NCBI GenBank assembly: GCA_009760855.2
Contig: WPIO01000210.1
Location: 1 to 64,000, forward strand
Length of the DNA stretch: 64,000 nucleotides
Direction of reading: 5' to 3'
Origin: Cristatella mucedo
Lineage: Eukaryota; Bryozoa; Phylactolaemata; Cristatellidae
This document shows, piece after piece, positions 22,385 through 34,415 of this stretch (the first letter of the stretch is position 1; each line of letters opens with the position of its first letter). The notes under the pieces were generated by a model. The model was not told the DNA's origin, did not search any database, and worked only from the letters and a program-made list of their open reading frames with translations. Position numbers and translations under genes: made by a program.

Positions 22385-22670
22385 GTGCGTCTCTTGCATT
22401 AGAGCAAAAGACTTCGAGCACTCGGACCCAACCGAATTGGACTGCGTTTAATAATCAGCTCACAGCGAACCTGAGGTTTGGCACTAGACGGCTCAGGAAC
22501 GCTGCGCTCTGATTGGCTAGCTCCTTGGCCGGTGCCTAGGAACGCTGCGTTCCGCTTGGCTAGCTAAGGCCGGGAGTGGCCCCGCCCCCGCCTGGTGCTG
22601 GCTGAACACGTTTAGGCGCTGAGCTGTCGCAGGCTGGGGTGTGCGTTTTCAAATCACGATATCAGCAAAT
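22385..22670. mobile_element. Unidentified insert in LINE-B
   Basis: About 290 bases absent from other LINE-B copies. A block of about 40 bases is repeated in tandem (each copy has gaacgctgcg then ttggctagct), and the first copy contains an ATTGG (reverse CCAAT) box. It is GC-rich on one side. A ttgaag motif occurs at both junctions and may be a diverged target-site duplication. No coding capacity. Confidence 0.45.
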
Positions 22671-22910
22671 GCCACAGAACCTTGAAGTCAAGCTTGCGCT
22701 AGTTCAGCTAGCGCTGCTTGATTGGGTGCCAGTACAGGTCGGCGAGAAGTGGTGCGATGTGGCAGCTGCGACGCTCACGCCAGAAGAGCCTAGCTGCTGC
22801 GTTTTGCACCGTCAGTAAGCAACTACTTGCACAGGCCAGTAGATCAGCTAGCAGTGAGTTACAGACGTCGAGACGGGATGTTACATAAGCATGGACAGTA
22901 ATAACAGCGC

Positions 22911-23579
22911 TGGTTACGACGCTAGTCCTTGCCGAGTGGTGACGAATGCCGCATAGGTTTGTCTCGAAACGCTACTGCAAGTCACCTAGCCTTAATCTTC
23001 GATAAACGCAGGTTACTCCGACTGATGACGACCAGCGCGAATAGCACCGATACTTCAAAGTAGCAAGTCCGCACTCACTGCAGCGAAGCCAACGCTCGGT
23101 TTGCTTAGGGGACTTACCTTAAGACAAATGTTCATCGTGGCGGCTTCGATGCCGCATCATGCTGTCCTAACGTCCTTGGCGGCTCGGAGCTTCGGGCTCT
23201 TCTGAAACAAGATACGGCAATTCCTAGTAGATGGTACGAGAGCCTTTCTGACGGGAAGTCCGCTGGAAACCTTTGCAGCATGCCGCAACCATCGAGATCG
23301 AGTCTGCGGCTCCGCGAATCTGAAGGTCCGACCAGGCGCAGACGCAGAGGCCGTCCCCATCGTCGGCGGCTTTTCCTTGGAGAGGCGGCTACACCTCCCA
23401 GCATACACCACAAAGTCTGACGCACTGCTGGTGCGCTAGCCTGGCACTTCAAAAGCGTCGCAAGACTCGGAGAAAAGCCGTTGAAATATGCTTCTAAAAA
23501 AGCCCGTACACCGCACCGTTTTCACCGTGAGCTGTGTACCAGCAGAGCACTGCTCTCTTCCTCCTCTTTCCCTCTCCCT

Positions 23580-23647
<68 letters not shown>

Positions 23648-24229
23648 GCATCTCTCTGTATCTCTGCGTCTCGCTACATTCGGGACCGCTTTGCAGAGTT
23701 CTCGTGCCAGCTCGACGCGATCTTTGGCCACACGCTCGTCAGAGCAGCGACACGTCCACCCGGCTCCGACGATGACGACGACGACGACGAGAGGCGCGCA
23801 AGTGAGTTGCTACCAAAATTATGGCCCTCACAAGAGGATCGGCAGCGGGCGCAGGTGCGACCTGGATTGCAAGCGACAAATTGAGTCGCCGCCGAATGGC
23901 GATGGACAGACGAAGTGGCAGCATCAAGTCGCTGTATTGTAACGAACCGGAGGAAGTAGCGTGCGTCTGAGAAGGCGACCTTGCCAGCGTCCGCCACAGA
24001 CGACTACGCCAGCTCGTCCTGCTTCCGCGTCAGCGGGCTAGCTAATAGCACGTGCCAAACCGTTCGCTCGCTTTCAGGAATTCACGCGGCAGGTGCGAGC
24101 GTCGTCCGCGCCGACGCGCGGAAATCGAGCCAGCTGCCACCACTATTCGAGCAACTCCGGCGGGACAGCTTCCGATGCTTGTACGTACAGCGCCGTCACT
24201 TCTGGGCGTATTCTTTCTCTATCTCACTC
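22911..24229. other. CpG-rich block with embedded (CT)n
   Basis: High CpG density, with a (CT)n array at 23567-23645 and a (GAC)n run at 23770-23792 that would encode consecutive Asp before a donor-like AA|GTGAGT at 23811. An exon there is conceivable, but I see no start or partner exon. No other gene evidence. Confidence 0.35.
23567..23645. repeat. (CT)n microsatellite
   Basis: Begins as (CCCTCT)n and becomes pure (CT) for about 30 units, then decays into tatctctgcatctctctgta variants. Confidence 0.95.
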
Positions 24230-24322
24230 TCTCACACACGCATACACACACCTACGCACGCACGCTCGCACTCTCTCTCTCCCTCACACTCTCTCAGTCT
24301 ATCTCTCTCGCTCTTTATCTAT

Positions 24323-24362
<40 letters not shown>

Positions 24363-24384
24363 CTATATATATATATATATATAT

Positions 24385-24440
<56 letters not shown>
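24230..24440. repeat. Compound (CA)/(CT)/(TA) microsatellite
   Basis: A CACG/CACA-rich start, CT runs to 24357, then (TA)n with a few TACATA interruptions to 24440. Confidence 0.95.
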
Positions 24441-24442
<2 letters not shown>

Positions 24443-25045
24443 CTATTCATCATCGCGTTAGTCCTTTATCTCGCTGAGCTTTTCTCTCACTCGCCATTAG
24501 TATGCATGTCTTACAAGTTTTCTTTCTGTCGCATCATGCTAAAAGTGCACCCAGATTCCTTTTCTCGTAACTGTGAACCCTTTACCAGGCGGCCGGTTTT
24601 CAAGCTTGGAATGTAAGCGTCGCTGCTCAGTTTCGCTCATTGGCTCGCTCGTGCTGCCTCACGCTAGCGGTCCAACCGTTTCAAGACAAACGCAAAGAGC
24701 AAGGCTTTGACTGCCATCAGAGGAATGCTTAAGATTAAGCTTGACATATATTCATTTAAAAAATTTCACTTTTGCTCGAGACTGCCCCGTATCCTACCAC
24801 TTTCGGGCAGGCCGCCGCGCATGTGTCCATAAAGACAATTCAGCCGGGTCGCAGCTAGTGGCAGCTAGTGGCAGCAAATCCTCGAAGTAGCCAACAGTCG
24901 TGTCTGTCTAGCCAGATCAAGAGGCAGGTACCGAATCACAGTGGTTACGGTGGTAAATTCGGTCATACGTAGAATTTCCTTATCAAAATCAAACGCATTA
25001 ATGTATGCGTTGGCGCATAGCTCGGCTTCGTTATCTTAATCGTCC
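24441..25045. other. Anonymous sequence
   Basis: No gene or known repeat seen. A short direct duplication, gcagctagtg twice, occurs near 24850-24870. Confidence 0.4.
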
Positions 25046-25590
25046 TAAGAGATGTAATATATCTGTAACTCCACAAAGCCACAGAGACTATGCTGGTATT
25101 ACGCAGGAGAGTTCTCTATAGTGCACTCACAGCCTAAGCTGCTTTTGGTACGCATTTGGTAGCCAGCAGACTGCAGGTCTCGCTAAAAAAAGAGAAGGTG
25201 GGAAGCATTGCAGAGTCGGGAGAGCCGTTGAGGTAGTGAGTAGCAGGGAAGTACCAGTCCAGGACGGCGGGAAACGATACGCCATAGTCGGCAGCAGGAG
25301 AGTAGTTGTCGTTGCGTAAGAATTGTGGAAGCGATTTCCAAAGTCTAGGACCTGCAGAGCAAAAGTTTCAGTCGGCAACGGTCTATAAGCGGATGAACGG
25401 ACCGGCCAATGTATTTTCTACATAGGATCTGAGAGCACGAGGAGGCATAAACTGGTGCAGCAGTTCAGCTATGTATGGAGAAGCCAGGCCATGGCCGGCC
25501 TTGCGGGTCAGCAAAAAAACTTTGCTCTTTACCCGTTGATCAACCGGCAGCCATACTAGCTCTTTTAGCAAAGGAGACACGTTTCTCTGA
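25046..25590 (-). mobile_element. LINE-A, 5'-truncated
   Basis: The reverse strand carries the 3' terminal atctgtaactccacaaagcc, the CECAIQ-type end and the region encoding SPLLKELVWLPVDQRVKSK. About 10% diverged from the youngest LINE-A copies, with broken frames. Confidence 0.85.
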
Positions 25591-26756
25591 GGGATAATCC
25601 TAAGAGATCGCTATTATGATGACTCTAAGAGATCACTTTGAGGGAGGGTGAATTATCGCGAAGCTGTTGGAGCTGCTGGCCGGTGCCACCACCTGTCTGG
25701 AGGAGCTCGCTGAACTTCAGGGTGACAGGACGCAATGACAAGCGTCTTGGCGGCAACGGTAGACCGCACGTACTCCGACCAGTTATTCAGTGGCGTTCTG
25801 ACCGATGCTCGCAGCCCGTGCCAAACAGTGTCGTCTCGCTCGTGCGCTTGCGAGCGCACCAGGTGATTCGATAACCAATTGACTCGCTTTATTTTCGGCA
25901 AAGTGCCGAGAAAGAGATTCATTCTACCTCGCGGTTCAAAAAGACGACTCGTCAATTCTATTGTGCCGTCACTATTACTGCTAGCAAGATCCGAACAGCA
26001 GGCCGGCCCCGACCGGTCCCGGCATTCTTTACCTACTCTCTGAATCGCTGCAGCTTGGATTGTGTGGCGAGAACGTTCGGGAAGAAGCTGCGCTCCGCTG
26101 CGCTCCTCGGACGCGACGAGCCGCGAGCGCTGTTCGACTTGCAGTCAGCCCGCACAGGCGGGCCACCTCGGACAGAAACCTGGGCGTTCGGCGTTCGGGC
26201 GACGCAAGCCGTCCCAGGTGGCACCCCGGCGGCTCCGACGCGACGGCACGCTATAGGCTCGCAGGCGGTGGCCGAGGACAGACGGCCGAGGCCTCATCGG
26301 CGTCCTCGGCGACGTGGCGCGCGCGCATGGTAGGTGCGTGCGTGCGTTCTTTTCCCCGCTGGTCGGGCGCTAGTCGCCGCTCCTCGGTCCGCTCGGAATC
26401 GTCGCCCGCGCTCGCAACAGAGTGCGGAAGCGAGCGGCGCTCCTTGGGGGAGGGGGGTGGGCGGTGTCGATGCTTGAAGACGTTCTGGGGCGGCGGCTTC
26501 ACTCGGGGCATAGGCGACGATTTCAAGCATTCCGCCTACCGCCGACAGCAGCAGCCAGGCCAGCCAACCCTGCACCCTCGCTCTAGGTCGCGCGCGTATC
26601 GCCGGTCGAAGTGCAGCGAGAGCGTTGCGAAATTAGTAGCGAGTGCACGCCGCGCCCGCTCGATGCCTGGCGCGCCATGCCTGGCTAGCTCTAACCTCTG
26701 CCCTCGCCGAGCAGGCTCACTAAAATTCGGCGCCCACTCTGAATCGTAGTGATAAC
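25591..26756. promoter_or_regulatory. CpG-rich block, candidate CpG island
   Basis: Very GC- and CpG-rich from about 26.0 to 26.75 kb. A 229-codon frame (26060-26749) has Arg/Ser/Ala-rich random-like composition and overlapping antisense frames, so I treat it as a composition artefact. It could be a promoter island of an undetected gene. Confidence 0.35.
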
Positions 26757-27149
26757 AATAATAATATTACGATTAGTGTACGTCGTCCTAAGGGAACTAA
26801 ATCTGGTTCACATATTCTAGAAGTAAAGACTCCAAGGCGTTCATTTAAACGTCGACGATTTTGCAGCGCTCATAAGCGCACTGGAAAATGTTCATGCGGT
26901 TGGAATAAATACTGTGAGGAACGGAGAGCTTACTACCGTCCTAGTAAAGGTTGTCGAGTCACGATCAGGGAAGCAGTTTGCTTTGCTGGAGCAAGATCAT
27001 TAAGCGACCAAGTATTTGGTGATCCAACCTCAAAGGCGATACCCCTCTCGACGGGTAATGGATACCGTTTGGAGCATTACTCAGCAGTTGTGAGTTTCAC
27101 GGCAACTATGCCGTGCTGCGCAGCTATGTACCTATTGGACGACTTATTG
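26757..27149. other. Degenerate LINE-B-like tail and an open frame of unknown meaning
   Basis: Positions 26757-26825 look like a worn minus-strand LINE-B tail (aataataatatta, cctaagggaactaaat). An ATG-less open frame then runs to about 27149, with a Cys-rich stretch. Its left part overlaps the repeat, so I do not call it a gene. Confidence 0.35.
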
Positions 27150-27424
27150 TAATGCATTGTAATGTAATGTATCTCCGTCTGTAACTCCACAAAGCCATAA
27201 AGACTAAGTGGGTGTTACGCAGGAGAGTTTTGTATAGCGCACTCACAGCCTAAGCGGCTTTCGGTACGCATTCGGTAGCCAACAGACTTCGTCTCACGCA
27301 ACAAAGAGAAAGTGGGAAACATAGCAGAGTCAGGAGAGCAGTTGAGGTAGTGAGTAGCATAGAAGTAGCAGCTCAGGACCGCTGAAAAGGATGTGCCATA
27401 GTCGGCAGTAGGAGAGTAGTTGTC
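27150..27424 (-). mobile_element. LINE-A 3' end, short 5'-truncated young copy
   Basis: Nearly identical to 11140-11370 on the same strand. Begins with gtaatgtatctccgtctgta and ends abruptly at 27424. Confidence 0.85.
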
Positions 27425-30224
27425 GTCATAGCGTGTACAAACAGGAAGACCTTCGAGTAGCGATTTGCAGGAGTCCTGAAGTCCTGATGTTATACATTTT
27501 AGGAAAAGCTGTGCTAAAGCGTACTTACACAATAAAGTCAGTATTTTTGCATCGTAATGAAGTAGGTGGTTGTCCATCTTCACCGCAATTCTAAGTTGGG
27601 CATTTTCTTAAGTCATTTTTTATCAGGATCGTGCCCCATTCTCGCTCTATGCTTCTGGACATATGTGCTGGCCGAGAATACCAATGATACGATAAGGCTT
27701 CCCAGCATCAGATCTAAGCTGGGCTTTCCGTTAGCTGTGAAGCTATATTTATCCATTATCATTTTAGAATGTTAGCTGCCAAGAACAGTCCGAATATCGG
27801 CCGTGCATGCCGCTAGGGAGTTGAAAGAGATTTCCTCATTCTAATGAACGGATGGGCATCGAAGTGAAGGTACAGCTACGTTTCGTGTGCATATAGACTT
27901 TAAAGAAAGCTTCATTTATGTCTGGCACTAGCATTGGCTGGGGTGATTATAAAATGTGTGAGAAGGTGTGGAACTAGAGTAGATCCTCGAAGAGTTGCCC
28001 CAAACTTTAAATAGTCAGTAAATGCGTGCTCGCTTCTCGATTAACATGAACCTCATCTACCGCCGTCCGCAGCAAATATGCTGTGCTGAGCTCCGGCAGC
28101 GACTGCATAGTTGATCGAGCCAGCACGCGCTCTCAAAATTAAACTCGAAGGCGCACTCCCGTTCGACGCGCTGGCGCCACACTCGACCGCTCGAGTTAAC
28201 CGATACCGGAGGCCCCAATATATAAATAAATAATAGTTTATTAGCTGATTTGGCAGCCTAGTGCTGGCGCTTAGAGGCACCGTTCGCGTGATCATGCTTC
28301 ATTTTCGCCTGACCAGTCTCCATTCGAAGTCATGATAACCGCCATCCACCGAATCGAGCGGCTAAGCGCCTCGGCCGCGGCGACGAATCCGCTCCTCACC
28401 GAAGCATTGCGTGGCTACTGCGGCATATTTTCGCAGCCATAATAATTGCAGTAGCTAATAAAATTTAAAGCAAAGTCATTTGCGTAAGGACCCGCGAAGG
28501 TCCAAATCTCTATCCGCATTTACAACTTCCCTAGTCGCTCCAAGAGAAGAAATAGTCACGAGCTCTCTTTCTTTTGAAGGCACTAAACGAGCGCGGCGAC
28601 CGGCTGGCCGATCTGGGTGATCGTACTGACGCAACACGCCATCACGCCTGCCAGCTGGCGCAGACGTCACGGGCGTTGCTGCATCGATGTAAAGAAAAAA
28701 AGTGGTACCACTTTTGACCGGCGACTGGCTGCCTACCGGCCTTACTCCCCCACCCCGATCGCCTGCAAGCCAACTGGGCAAGACGTGAGCCACCCGGTGG
28801 CTTTGCCTGCGTCGTCAGCGAACCGTCAGATCCGATGGCCTTCGTGGCGGCGGTGATAAGAGGGTTCTGGAAGCAGCCGCACGAGCGGCTCAGGTTAATT
28901 TCGAATCCCAGGGGTCGCAGTAAGGGCACTTTCTGCAGCGGCTGTGGATCGCTGTGTTTCTTTGGGGTCTCAGGAGACCACGCTCGCTGCATTGAGCGGC
29001 CACCCGAAGGCACGCCGAGAATCGCTTCGCAGCCAGCCACAAGGCACATCAGTTCCGCGTCGTGCACACATCGCACTGACTAGCTGCGAGCTCCAATATA
29101 GAGGAGAAATTCATAAAGATTGTGTGTGTTTCTACTGCCCGGGAGCCCTTTATGTCAGCCGGCAGTGCCTTTTATTATGTTGCATCACCAAATGCTCACC
29201 TGCAATCACTCGGTGTATGTAAACTACTAGATCTTAATCTTTCATGAACGGCGACCAATGTATTCGTTGATTGACTCATCATAATAGGCTTTTCGCTGGC
29301 TGGTTGCTTTCTTAAATAGCCCTTGCTCTTTTACAACTCTCGTACTAGCACTTGGTCTCGTCGGAAGGCACAAGATTATTCTAAAATGTCCGTTATTAGA
29401 CAGTTCTAAATCCTCAAGAAACTCATAGAGCCATTGACACTTTCCGGTTACTCCAAGGACGTTTTATTAATAATATTGTTGATGGACCATTCAACATTTC
29501 GCAAGTGTCTTAGAAACTCTCACACTTACCTATAGCTGTGTCACAATTCCCTAAAACCATTTTCAAACTTCCTCGAAGGTATTGCACTTTAAATGTTTAA
29601 TTAGAGCTCAGCTGATTCCAGCTCCTGGCTAACTCAATGGCAGTTTAGCTCAATCGGCTACCACTGCTGTTTCGAGCCGGCCATACAGATTTGCCCTCTG
29701 CCGGCGGCGTAAAGTGCGATTGCAGCATCTACAGGCTAAGAACTATTTTTAGGCCAGTGACCAAATGTTGTCTCGGAAAATTCGATACCACAATGTCGGC
29801 AACCTGTTTTAAGGCAAGCGTGCGCTGATTGGCACAAGCAATCCATCAATGAGCTGCTACAGCACGAAATGGTGTCCATCAATGGGCACACATTTCCCAT
29901 GAATAGGACCGTAGCCTGGGGATCAAATTTTTTCAAATAGGTTTACCGGAGCATGATAATGTAGGGTCCAAAAAGTGGCCAACAGACTGAGCTGTTGATG
30001 CATTACACGATGGAGGAGCCCGTGCAGGTAATAGAGATGCAGCCTAACTACAGAGACAAGCCGACCGGTATCCCACTCTCTGCAGAGGACAGCATGTGAG
30101 GGCCGTACATGGGCACCCGACTGTTAACTTACACGCCTTGCCCTCACTGAAATCATTTATATCCCTTGTCCAGCCCTTGCTCAGCATCGCAGCAGGTCAG
30201 CACGTAGCCCTGGCGCCTAACGGC
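27425..30224. other. Anonymous sequence, 2.8 kb
   Basis: No supported gene. A short S1-tail-like piece occurs near 28215-28255 (attagctgattt). CpG content is moderately raised at 28.3-29.1 kb. A tRNA A-box-like tagctcaatcgg occurs at 29647, but no tRNA fold follows. Confidence 0.35.
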
Positions 30225-30500
<276 letters not shown>

Positions 30501-31616
30501 CCTTGGGGTCGCTGTAGTGGCACTCGTGAGGCAACATCGATAAAGCGTATGAATGGCGATGCCCTCCTAAACGCTCGGCAGTGGTAGTGATGACGGTAGT
30601 ATTAAAACGCAGGCGAATCAGATGAGATACGAGCGTACGTACTGACGATTGTAGCCGTCGTGTGTGCAGCTCCGGAGTACGTGGCATAAAAAGAGAGAGA
30701 GAAGGCTGTAGAGCACTAAGACCGACGGTCAGGCGGAATCTGAATTGAGCAGCAAGGATAGGTCACGTGCCGGCATGGAGTGTCCTGCACCGCGACGTCG
30801 GTGGGTGGTGATCACGTGACGGCGATGACACGCCCATATGACCGACTTCGATGGTCATGCGACATTCATAATCGCTTACTCAGCACTTTCTGCTTGCCTA
30901 TCGGCCTGTCCCAGCGCGGTCAACTCATCTCTCTTGCTTACCTACTCTGACGCTCTCCATCTAACACCAGCGAGCACCTAGAAGCCATGGCTCGTCTGGT
31001 GTACGTCAGAGAAAACAGATCATCGCGAAGCCTTTATGCAGAGCTCTCGTTCGTCGCCTAGCGTTCGTCAGCTCGGAGGCGTTACTATTATTACTTTCGC
31101 ATACCAAGTAAGCCTCCCCTTAGATCCTTGTTTCTGATCGCCAACTACAGCAGGCCCAACGGCTGCAATCAGTTTCAAACTGGCAATTCATAACTCGCAC
31201 AAGTTTCGCTCAGTACACCGGGATTCGGCTGGAGAGCGTAGGTGGCTATTTTAAGCAGAACCTGTATCGCCGTGCATTGAGCTCCATGGGAAATGGGGTC
31301 CCAATAGGTCAACCGGCTAGAGCTCTTGGGTGGTTAAGTTGGGAGGGAGCTTCAAGATCGTTTGCCGCTCGATGGGAAACTCTGTTTCGGCGTTCAGTCA
31401 TGTGCAGACCGCATCCGGTGGCTCTACAATCTGAAAGTGCTGTAAGCATCTCACTGAAGAAGAACCTGCAGGAACTGAGCCTCGGGACTCCAAGTGACAC
31501 ATCAGAATACGCTAGGACTAACCCGGTAGTATCGCCCTTACCTAAGTGCATCCAAATTTTTGCCTAATTTTACAATTCCAAAACTAGATAGACTTGGCAG
31601 CAGAGATCACGACGTC
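30501..31616. other. Anonymous sequence
   Basis: Contains one open frame of 96 codons (31277-31567) with no recognisable product and no start context worth noting. Nothing else stands out. Confidence 0.35.
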
Positions 31617-31766
31617 GAGCTGGTTTGGTGTAGCGGTTAAGGTGCTCGCCCCGGCCCCAGGTCTTGCTGAGGTCATGGGCTCGAGCCCGGAGGCATATGT
31701 GAAGCGCCTGAATAGAGATTAAGTTCTCTTGGGGCGCTATACAAATGAATTATATTATTATATTAC
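31617..31766 (+). mobile_element. SINE S2 (tRNA-like head, LINE-B-like tail)
   Basis: The head is gagctggtttggtgtagcgg (A-box-like TGGTGTAGCGG). The B-box-like GGGCTCGAGCCC comes about 50 bases later. A LINE-B-like tail (gcgcctgaatagagattaag, ttctcttggggcgctataca) and att-rich end follow. This is the best-preserved S2 in the window. Confidence 0.8.
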
Positions 31767-32473
31767 GGTGAGTTGTCGTTTTAGAACCACACACCTAAAT
31801 TGCGTGCAGTTTCTACAATGAAAAAATTGTGTGCTTTTTAATGATGGTGGGTCCTCCTCTACTGAGTTATATTGGGTTATATTAGGGCATCTTTCTCATC
31901 TTAATTTTACTCTGAGAAAGTTAGCTTTGATACTTATGCAAGCGACCATAATAAAAGTCGAGAGAATCTTAAGTGAGTGAAAACTAGAGTGAATGTTGAA
32001 CGTAGGATAAACAACAACATGTGAAAAAGCTATTTCTTAGCAGCAATTCTCATAGGCAAGCCTCGCTATTTTTTCCCATTACAAAGACAAATTTTAGTCC
32101 CTAGTGAAACAAATCTTCCCAAGATCTTCTGTACATGTAAAATTCAGTGACTATATATTTGGAGAACGATTAACTTCAGAGTTAATGCAGAACTAGGAGT
32201 AGCTTAATGCTCGTGAGCAACATACAAAATTCGGCATGTAGGGAGTCATCTCATTAATCTCAGCGAAAATTTATGTTAAAACCTTTTTCCATTAAGCTTT
32301 GATTTTCTAAAAATATATTCCAATCGAAACCTAAAATTTCTAAACGAAGACAAATATTTGTACCTATGGCGATTAAGTCGAGTGCGTACGTTGAATTTAT
32401 GTTGAATTTAAGCTAATTAGTCGCTGCACGTAAAATAACCTGTATACCTTAAAAACATTTCAAAATTATAAAG
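31767..32473. other. Anonymous AT-rich sequence
   Basis: Stops are dense in all frames, and nothing is recognised. Confidence 0.45.
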
Positions 32474-33418
32474 TCCAACCCTCAAAATTGATCCTGCCAG
32501 CATATATTCTGTTGAATCTGCATGAAATCTACGTGTCATATTCCAAAGTAACCTTCCGTTAGACGACCATATCAGCTCCATAGTCAATTCTGCCTACTTT
32601 AAGCTACACAACATCGGTAAAATTCAGGTTTGTTTAGATAGGGATACCACATTTAAATTGGTCCATACATTTGTGACATCTAGACTGACGTCTGACGTCT
32701 AGACTTTTAGACTTACGTCTGACGTCTAGACTTTTCTCACTCAGTGCTGGATGGTCTACCAACCTGTGCAATCAAGTGCTTACAGTTGGTACAGAACTCT
32801 GCAGCTAGGCTTGTCTGTCGTTGGCCTAGCAGTTGGCACATCACAACATTTCTCGCCGATCTGCCCCGGCTACCAGTCAAGCAACGCATCGACTTCAAGT
32901 TTTTGTTGCTCACTTTTAGGTTCCTTCATTCTATGGCTCCATCCTACCTATCAGATATACTGCTCCCCCAGGCTAAGCATCGTACCAGCTTCAATTTAGA
33001 ATTTAACTGCTTACCTATACCTCGTGCAAACCTCAAATCCTTTGGAGACCGTGCTTTTAGTTCTTACGCTGCCAAAGTCTGGAACTCACTCTCGACTTTC
33101 GTCACGACACGCACTGACTTGACCACATTTAAAAGAAATTTAAAATACACCTACTTATCACAACTTTAGTGAGTCTCTGTGATTTGACCTTTACGTGCTT
33201 ATGCGTGCTGACACTGTTGCATGCTGCCACTAACCACATTTGCAGGCTGACCCTGTGCATGTCACTCCTAACCATTTTCTTCTTGTTGTTCATTGAGCAC
33301 GCTACCACTAGCCAGTCACTATTGTTTCCTTTGCAGCACATTTAAAGCACCTTGAAAGAGATAGATTTTTATGAGGGTGCTTTATCAAGTGCGTTATTAT
33401 TGTAATTATTAACATTAA
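32474..33418 (+). mobile_element. LINE-B, 5'-truncated older copy
   Basis: The RT C-terminal half ([58 protein letters not shown]) is followed by 3' UTR, hairpin and tail. A block of about 27 bases (gacttacgtctgacgtctag and neighbours) is duplicated in tandem at 32680-32730 and interrupts the frame. Confidence 0.85.
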
Positions 33419-34235
33419 CAAGAATGCAAATCGAGACAGTTTGCTATCGGTAATGCCTAAAGCAGCAAATTACGGTGAAATTTTTACGAAAAATCACAAA
33501 ATATCTGTAGACTGTCGCCTATTAAGAAGGCTAGTATCTCTCTTTGAAGGCTACGAAGATATGTTTACAAAAGCATGCAACAATAACAAAATCTTGCAGT
33601 CAACGTGAAAAGCTAGCCAGACACATTAGAGACAATAGGAATTCGTATATTCAGCACAGTCAGCATATTGCTTACTAGGTGCGAGACTGACATCGTGATA
33701 GCTTGTGCTTACTATTGGGTGGATTGTGGCATAGGTATGGGACAAATCTAGAGCCTGCATATTCATGTCTCTACCGAGGTGAGCAGGGCTGAATAATAAA
33801 CGCCGGATCCTCAGTAAAGTTGTTGTGGCGCTCGACAGGAATCTCAGCACTTGCATATAAAACTTCAGACAGAATACATTTTGGTTCTTGCTTGGTGTTC
33901 CTTGCAGCAGATAACTTAGCACCGATAATGAATCTTCTACAGACTACTAATTTTATTTCTGCCTCAAGCTTTCACATTTCCACCCTATACACTCTAGAAT
34001 TACTCAACCGCAATCGTAAACCAAAATGAACGATTCCACCAATAAGAGTAACATGTACACGCAGGGAATTATGACTTCGTTTAAAAATTATAGAAGGAAT
34101 GAGAATCCAAATTCAAGTTTGTACCTAATGCTGCCACGTGCCAGTACAAGTTCCTGGCCGATGAAGGATTCTTGGAGGATGCATGGTTTCTCAGATTTGA
34201 GATTTCAAGTTATGCTCTATTCATATACACACACT
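33419..34235. other. Anonymous sequence
   Basis: Nothing recognised. Confidence 0.4.

Positions 34236-34280
<45 letters not shown>
34236..34280. repeat. (TA)n microsatellite next to a SINE 3' end
   Basis: CATACA units pass into about 19 TA units and end where the 3' end of a minus-strand S2 SINE begins. Confidence 0.9.
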
Positions 34281-34281
<1 letters not shown>

Positions 34282-34415
34282 TCATTTATATAGCGCCTTA
34301 AGAAAACTTAATTTCTATTCAGGCGCTACACATATATGACTGGGTTCGAGTCCACGACTTCGGCTAGGCCTTGGTCGGGGCGAGTACTTTTACCACTGAG
34401 CCAAACCAGCGTGGC
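34281..34415 (-). mobile_element. SINE S2
   Basis: In reverse: gctggtttggctcagtgg (A-box-like), a B-box-like GGGTTCGAGTCC analogue, and the tail gcgcctgaatagaaattaag. About 85% like 31617-31766. Confidence 0.75.

Larger units (their letters stand above)
21757..22910 (-). mobile_element. Old LINE-B carrying two nested insertions
   Basis: LINE-B 3' sequence in reverse (gcgccctaagagaacttgat hairpin, gtgagttccaggctttggga) runs to about 22032. It resumes at 22201 (cccggtcccctatcatttt, gtggggtagttgtgatatg) to about 22385, and again from 22671 (aaccttgaagtcaagc, gtacaggtcggcgagaagtg) to about 22910. The gaps are filled by an S1 SINE and by an unidentified insert of about 290 bases. Divergence is high. 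Confidence 0.7.

Noticed and set aside
26060-26749. 229-codon frame in the CpG-rich block
   Set aside because: Composition is Arg/Ser/Ala-rich, overlapping frames are open on both strands, and no motif is recognisable. GC-rich DNA has few stops.
26721-27149. Long open frame without ATG containing a Cys-rich stretch
   Set aside because: Its left part overlaps a worn LINE-B-like tail and no family resemblance was found. An open stretch of this length is expected a few times by chance in a 64 kb window.
29640-29720. tRNA-like A box and a ttcgag motif
   Set aside because: The spacing between boxes is too short and no cloverleaf can be drawn. Probably chance or a SINE scrap.
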